Below are positions 42,205 to 45,657 of a stretch of 45,657 nt of DNA, piece after piece. The DNA comes from an uncultured Elusimicrobia bacterium (GTDB lineage Bacteria; Elusimicrobiota; Endomicrobiia; Endomicrobiales; Endomicrobiaceae), in the NCBI GenBank assembly GCA_937916125.1, contig CALGGE010000018.1:1-45657 (forward strand). Reading direction: 5' to 3'. The notes under the pieces are model-generated. The model did no database searches. It saw only the letters and a list, made by a program, of their open reading frames with translations, and had not been told where the DNA came from. Numbering within the stretch: the stretch's first letter is position 1; each line of letters starts with the position of its first letter. A program made the position numbers and the translations under genes.

Positions 42205-43986
42205 TTAATCTTTTATAATATTTTCTTCAAATTCTTTTCTATCCAGGAAAGGAAACATATCTTCAAGTGTCGGTGATACCATCGTCCCGTCAGGAAGTTT
42301 CTTTGCAGAAAGTTTGGGCAGAAAAGCATATTCTTTTTCCACCAACACTTCACATAAAACAGGTTCTTTATATTTTAAAACTTCTTTAATTTCTTTTTCC
42401 ATTGTTTTAGGATTTTTTATTCTTTTTGTTTTTAATCCGAAAGCTTTTCCTATTTTTACAAAATCAGGAACACTTACTCCGCTATCTATTCCAGAACCTG
42501 TCATATGACCTGAGAAAAAATTTCTTTGTGTCTGTCTTATCGAAGAATATCCGTTGTTATTTATAACAAATATTTTTATAGGTAATTTGTTATGTTTTAT
42601 TGTTTGCAGTTCTTGAATATTCATCATTATTGAGCCGTCACCTTCAAGACAAATAACATTTCGTCCTTTTGAAGATAAACTTGCACCTATACTTGCAGGT
42701 AAAGCAAAACCCATTGAAGCATTACCGGAATTAACAAGAAATCTTTGATTTTTTTTAATCATGGCATTTTGGAAACTACATACACTTGCAGAGCCGTTTG
42801 CAGATACAAGAATATCGTTTTCTTTTAAACATTTTGTTAAAGTATATGTAAAATGATATGGTTCAATAATATTTGATTTTTGTTTTTGTTCTCTATAATT
42901 TTCAAAAGAGTATTTATTTTTTAAATTTTGGCAAAACTGTAACCACTCGGAATAATTTGAAAACTTTATTTTATTTACTGATTTTAATAATTGAGGCATA
43001 AAATCTTTTAGGTCAGCATTTATAGACAAATCAGGTTTTACTAACAGTTTTTTAAGTTCATTATTATCAATATCAACAATTATTTTGTAAGCTTTTTTAG
43101 CAAAATTTTCCCAGTTATAACTTACTTGTCTTATATTATTTCTTGTACCTAAACACAAAACCAAATCGGCATTTTGTAAGGCAAAATTTCCCGCTCTTTG
43201 CCCTATCGTTCCAATTCTACCAATATAATATTTATTATTTGTTTCCAACAAATCAAAACCGTTAAACGTTGTAACTATCGGAATTTTTAACTTTTCAATC
43301 AATTTATAAAACTCTTTTTGTGTATTTGAAAGCCTTATACCATGACCGGCAATAATTAAAGGCCTTTTAGCAATTTTAATTTTTTCAATAACTTTACTTA
43401 CATTTGTTTTATTATTTTCTATTGTGGGCACTTTAAATTCTTTTAAATTTTTTTCATCGATTGTTGCAGCTTGAACATTCATAGGTATATCAAGCCATAC
43501 AGGTCCAAACCTGCCGTGTGTTGCTTCATAAATTGCTTTATCCAAATGATACTTTATTTCATTAGGGTCCGTTACCATAACTGCATATTTTGTTAAAGGT
43601 TTTACTACACTTATAATATCAACTTCCTGGTCACCGAGCTGCCTTAATTTTATATTCGGACAGCTTGCCATTGTTGTTGAATACTTTACCTGCCCTGAAA
43701 TATATAAAACCGGAACGGAATCAGTCCATTGCCCGAATACGCCGTTTAAACAATTAAGCCCTCCGGGACCTGTAGTAACATTTACAACTGCCAATTGTTG
43801 ATTTACTCTGGCATAACCTTCCGCAGCTATTGCACATGCCTGTTCGTGATGGTTACAAACATAAGGAATATTTTCGCCGAAGCTGTTATTCAAATGCATA
43901 GCTCCGCCACCTGAAATCATAAAAATATTTTTAATCTTATAAACTTGTTTTAATCTTTTTGCAATGTAATCAGATACTTTAATCAT
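42205..43986 (-). CDS. ThDP-dependent acetolactate-synthase-like enzyme
   Basis: 593 residues of the ThDP-binding acetohydroxyacid synthase/POX family. Cofactor-activating Glu in HHEQACAIAAEGYAR (about 48), TTGPGGLN, the central FAD/domain-2 region, and the ThDP site GDGSIMMNIQELQTI to VINNNGYSS (about 442-470). In a glycan cluster such enzymes can be YerE-like, adding a two-carbon branch from pyruvate to a keto sugar, rather than making acetolactate. No small regulatory subunit is next to it. It follows the NeuB-like gene by 12 bases. Confidence 0.82.
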   Translation of the reverse strand: MIKVSDYIAKRLKQVYKIKNIFMISGGGAMHLNNSFGENIPYVCNHHEQACAIAAEGYARVNQQLAVVNVTTGPGGLNCLNGVFGQWTDSVPVLYISGQVKYSTTMASCPNIKLRQLGDQEVDIISVVKPLTKYAVMVTDPNEIKYHLDKAIYEATHGRFGPVWLDIPMNVQAATIDEKNLKEFKVPTIENNKTNVSKVIEKIKIAKRPLIIAGHGIRLSNTQKEFYKLIEKLKIPIVTTFNGFDLLETNNKYYIGRIGTIGQRAGNFALQNADLVLCLGTRNNIRQVSYNWENFAKKAYKIIVDIDNNELKKLLVKPDLSINADLKDFMPQLLKSVNKIKFSNYSEWLQFCQNLKNKYSFENYREQKQKSNIIEPYHFTYTLTKCLKENDILVSANGSASVCSFQNAMIKKNQRFLVNSGNASMGFALPASIGASLSSKGRNVICLEGDGSIMMNIQELQTIKHNKLPIKIFVINNNGYSSIRQTQRNFFSGHMTGSGIDSGVSVPDFVKIGKAFGLKTKRIKNPKTMEKEIKEVLKYKEPVLCEVLVEKEYAFLPKLSAKKLPDGTMVSPTLEDMFPFLDRKEFEENIIKD

Positions 43987-43998
43987 TACCGTTATTTA

Positions 43999-45081
43999 TT
44001 ATAAACCTCTGTTATAAATTTTTTCTTTCAAATCTTTATCATAAGCATAAGGAGAATCAATATCATCTATTTTAATAGGTTCATCTTTTTTTATATCGTG
44101 TAATAATGTTTCACCGCTCATTAATTCTCTGCAGGAAATTTGACCTTTTTGTAAAGGTATAGCTAAATAAATATCCTTGTCCGTTAAAATATCTCCTTTT
44201 TTAAAATCTCTTTTTGCATAAACGCCTCTGACGAGAGCATCTAAATATTCTATTTCTTTTTCCGGGGATATTCTTTTTTCATGCCAAGATGCTCCACATA
44301 TTTTTTTTGCTTTAATAAATGCTTTTACCCATCTGTCAAAATCTATTGGAGAAGAACAATACGGTGATATTTGATGATCATCAGAAATTATATCTACATG
44401 CCTTTCAAAAGTTCTTGCACCTTTTGCATAGGCAATTAGCATTGCACTTTCAATATCCTCATTTGTTTCATGTGTTGAAAACCCTATAACATGATTGGGA
44501 TACCTATTTTTTAGGAAATCTATTTGATTTAATTCCAATTCTTCTTTCTTAGACGGATAAATAGAAACACAATGATTTATTGCAAGAGGAATATTTCTGT
44601 TTTCAAAAAAAGTAACAAGGTCATCTATATCTTTTAACGACGAGCCTCCTGTTGAAACTATCACCGGTTTCCTTGTTTTTGCTATTCTCTCTATTAAAAC
44701 CCAATCATTTAAATCCGATGAAGCAATTTTCAATATTTGAATCCCTAAATTTTCACACATAGTTACAGAAGACTCATCAAAAGGAGTTGACATGGTTATA
44801 CATCCGGCTTTTCTAACAGCATCCACCAACAAGCCATAATTTTCCTGATTCATTTTGGTTACCATTGTTTTTTTTATATATCTTATATCTTCTCTATTTT
44901 TAAATTTTTTATGAATAAAATTATCTACATCTCTAAATTGTAATTTTATTGCAGCTTTTATATTGTTAAAACGAACTATTCTTGAAAAATCGGTAATTAT
45001 TTTTTTACCTCTTTCAACACTTCCCCAATGATTGTTAGCTAACTCTAAAACAAACAAATTTTCAAATATATTATTTTTCAT
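43999..45081 (-). CDS. neuB: NeuB-family nonulosonate synthase
   Basis: 360 residues; condenses PEP with an N-acylated hexose to make a nine-carbon sugar acid (sialic, legionaminic or pseudaminic type). N-terminal LELANNHWGS, STPFDESS, KIASSDLNDW, STGGSSLKDID and INHCVSIYPSKKEELELNQI, then a C-terminal SAF (antifreeze-like) domain with AKRDFKKGDILTDKDI. Two landmarks are divergent: GFSTHE for the usual GYSDHT, and ERHVDI for EKHFTLD, so the precise substrate is uncertain. The ATG at 45081 is chosen for AAGGAG five bases before it; 45099 is an in-frame alternative. No CMP-transferase gene is in view. Confidence 0.86.
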   Translation of the reverse strand: MKNNIFENLFVLELANNHWGSVERGKKIITDFSRIVRFNNIKAAIKLQFRDVDNFIHKKFKNREDIRYIKKTMVTKMNQENYGLLVDAVRKAGCITMSTPFDESSVTMCENLGIQILKIASSDLNDWVLIERIAKTRKPVIVSTGGSSLKDIDDLVTFFENRNIPLAINHCVSIYPSKKEELELNQIDFLKNRYPNHVIGFSTHETNEDIESAMLIAYAKGARTFERHVDIISDDHQISPYCSSPIDFDRWVKAFIKAKKICGASWHEKRISPEKEIEYLDALVRGVYAKRDFKKGDILTDKDIYLAIPLQKGQISCRELMSGETLLHDIKKDEPIKIDDIDSPYAYDKDLKEKIYNRGL

Positions 45082-45118
45082 ACCAGCTCCTTTTTTCATT
45101 TATATAAATTCTTCATTT

Positions 45119-45657
45119 TTAACTTATTTTCTTTATGTAATTATACAAAAATTTTAATCCCTGTTCAATATCGGTAAAAGTCATATCAGGTATTTCCGAC
45201 AGCAAAACGGAATTATCTCCCGTATATTCATTATTCATTATTTTATTTTTTATAGTTATATCTACTTTATTGTTTTCAAAACCATTAACTATTTTTGCTA
45301 TTTCTAAAAGGCTTATACTTTTCGATGGCGTTATATTTATTATATTATTTTTAGGTTTATTCTCAATAAAATAACAAACTATTTTTTCCATATCTTCTAC
45401 CCAAAGATAATCAAAAACAACATTTTGGTTTATTTCTATAGGTTTATTTTCAAGAACTCTTTTAATTGCATAAGTCGGAAATCTGCTTTCTTTTTCTCCA
45501 TATCCGTAACAGGCAAAAACATTTAACATCAAAACATCTTCTCTATTTTTAATTTTTTCGGCAATCATCATTTTTGATTTTCCGTATAAATCTTCTGGAA
45601 TAAATTTTCCGATTTCACTTTCTTTTACCTTATGCAAGTTTCTTGTCTTACCGTACA
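45119..45657 (-). CDS. NAD-dependent epimerase/dehydratase, 5' part outside window
   Basis: C-terminal 179 or so residues of an extended SDR sugar-nucleotide enzyme. The catalytic YxxxK is LYGKSKM, followed by VFACYGYGEKESRFPTYAIK and the sugar-binding part VVFDYLWVEDMEKIV. The frame stays open to the window edge (YGKTRN before the first possible TTG), so the gene continues to the right with its Rossmann domain. It leads into the NeuB gene and probably prepares its hexose substrate. Confidence 0.82.
   Translation of the reverse strand, partial: YGKTRNLHKVKESEIGKFIPEDLYGKSKMMIAEKIKNREDVLMLNVFACYGYGEKESRFPTYAIKRVLENKPIEINQNVVFDYLWVEDMEKIVCYFIENKPKNNIINITPSKSISLLEIAKIVNGFENNKVDITIKNKIMNNEYTGDNSVLLSEIPDMTFTDIEQGLKFLYNYIKKIS

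Noticed and set aside
42205..43986. Naming the ThDP enzyme ilvB
   Set aside because: No ilvN, ilvC or other branched-chain genes nearby; glycan context makes another reaction at least as likely.
1..45657. tRNA, rRNA or riboswitch genes
   Set aside because: Gaps between genes are short and filled by repeats or AT-rich sequence; I saw no cloverleaf or conserved aptamer core.

Overview
The window comes from an AT-rich Gram-negative bacterium. It carries a lipid A block (bamA, lpxD, a fused lpxC-fabZ, lpxA, lpxI), a large SprA-like outer-membrane protein and a surface-glycan cluster. The fused LpxC-FabZ, GTP-type PEP carboxykinase, NSS and CstA transporters, TMTC-like TPR protein and the intergenic repeats make me favour Elusimicrobiota (Endomicrobium-like). 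That is a judgement from gene content at moderate confidence; a relative of the Bacteroidota/FCB group is the main alternative. I found no tRNA, rRNA, transposase, prophage or CRISPR.

Layout. 1-2.5 kb: two paralogous ABC-2 exporter permeases (+). 2.7-14.6 kb, all minus: pckG, ndk, an operon cstA-like > NSS symporter > acyl-ACP thioesterase, and a 1,878-residue SprA-like protein. 14.8-25.9 kb, minus: bamA > lpxD > lpxC/fabZ > lpxA > lpxI > TMTC/TPR/coiled-coil protein > peptide-type solute-binding lipoprotein. 26.1-29.6 kb, minus: mscS-type channel > cysS > rlmB. 29.6-45.7 kb: an even more AT-rich glycan cluster. Its outer parts are minus (HAD protein, methyltransferase, GT9; flippase, AlbA_2 regulator, ThDP enzyme, NeuB-type synthase, partial epimerase). 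A plus-strand block in the middle holds an RfbC-like epimerase, a reductase, GT2, radical SAM, SDR and GT2. The cluster appears to make, decorate and export a nonulosonate-containing surface glycan onto the envelope built by the lpx/bam genes.

The most striking non-coding signal is a mosaic intergenic repeat family with copies near 1, 1280, 2520, 4520, 14650 and 25990 and short remnants near 26860 and 28310. Most full copies carry a -35-like hexamer, a 16-nt spacer and TATAAT/TATGAT, so the repeats look like portable promoters. They also supply the last codons and stop of five genes and false upstream starts for three. GC-NNN-GC triloop palindromes cluster beside them and at stop codons.

Two genes (the solute-binding lipoprotein and the GT9 transferase) are out of frame by one base at homopolymers. 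A 16-A tract lies inside the -35/-10 spacer of the promoter that faces the plus-strand glycan operon. Together these suggest slippage-based variation of surface genes, or homopolymer errors in the assembly. A divergent 5' fragment of the flippase gene, left 1.75 kb away on the far side of an AlbA_2 gene, records a past rearrangement of the glycan locus.
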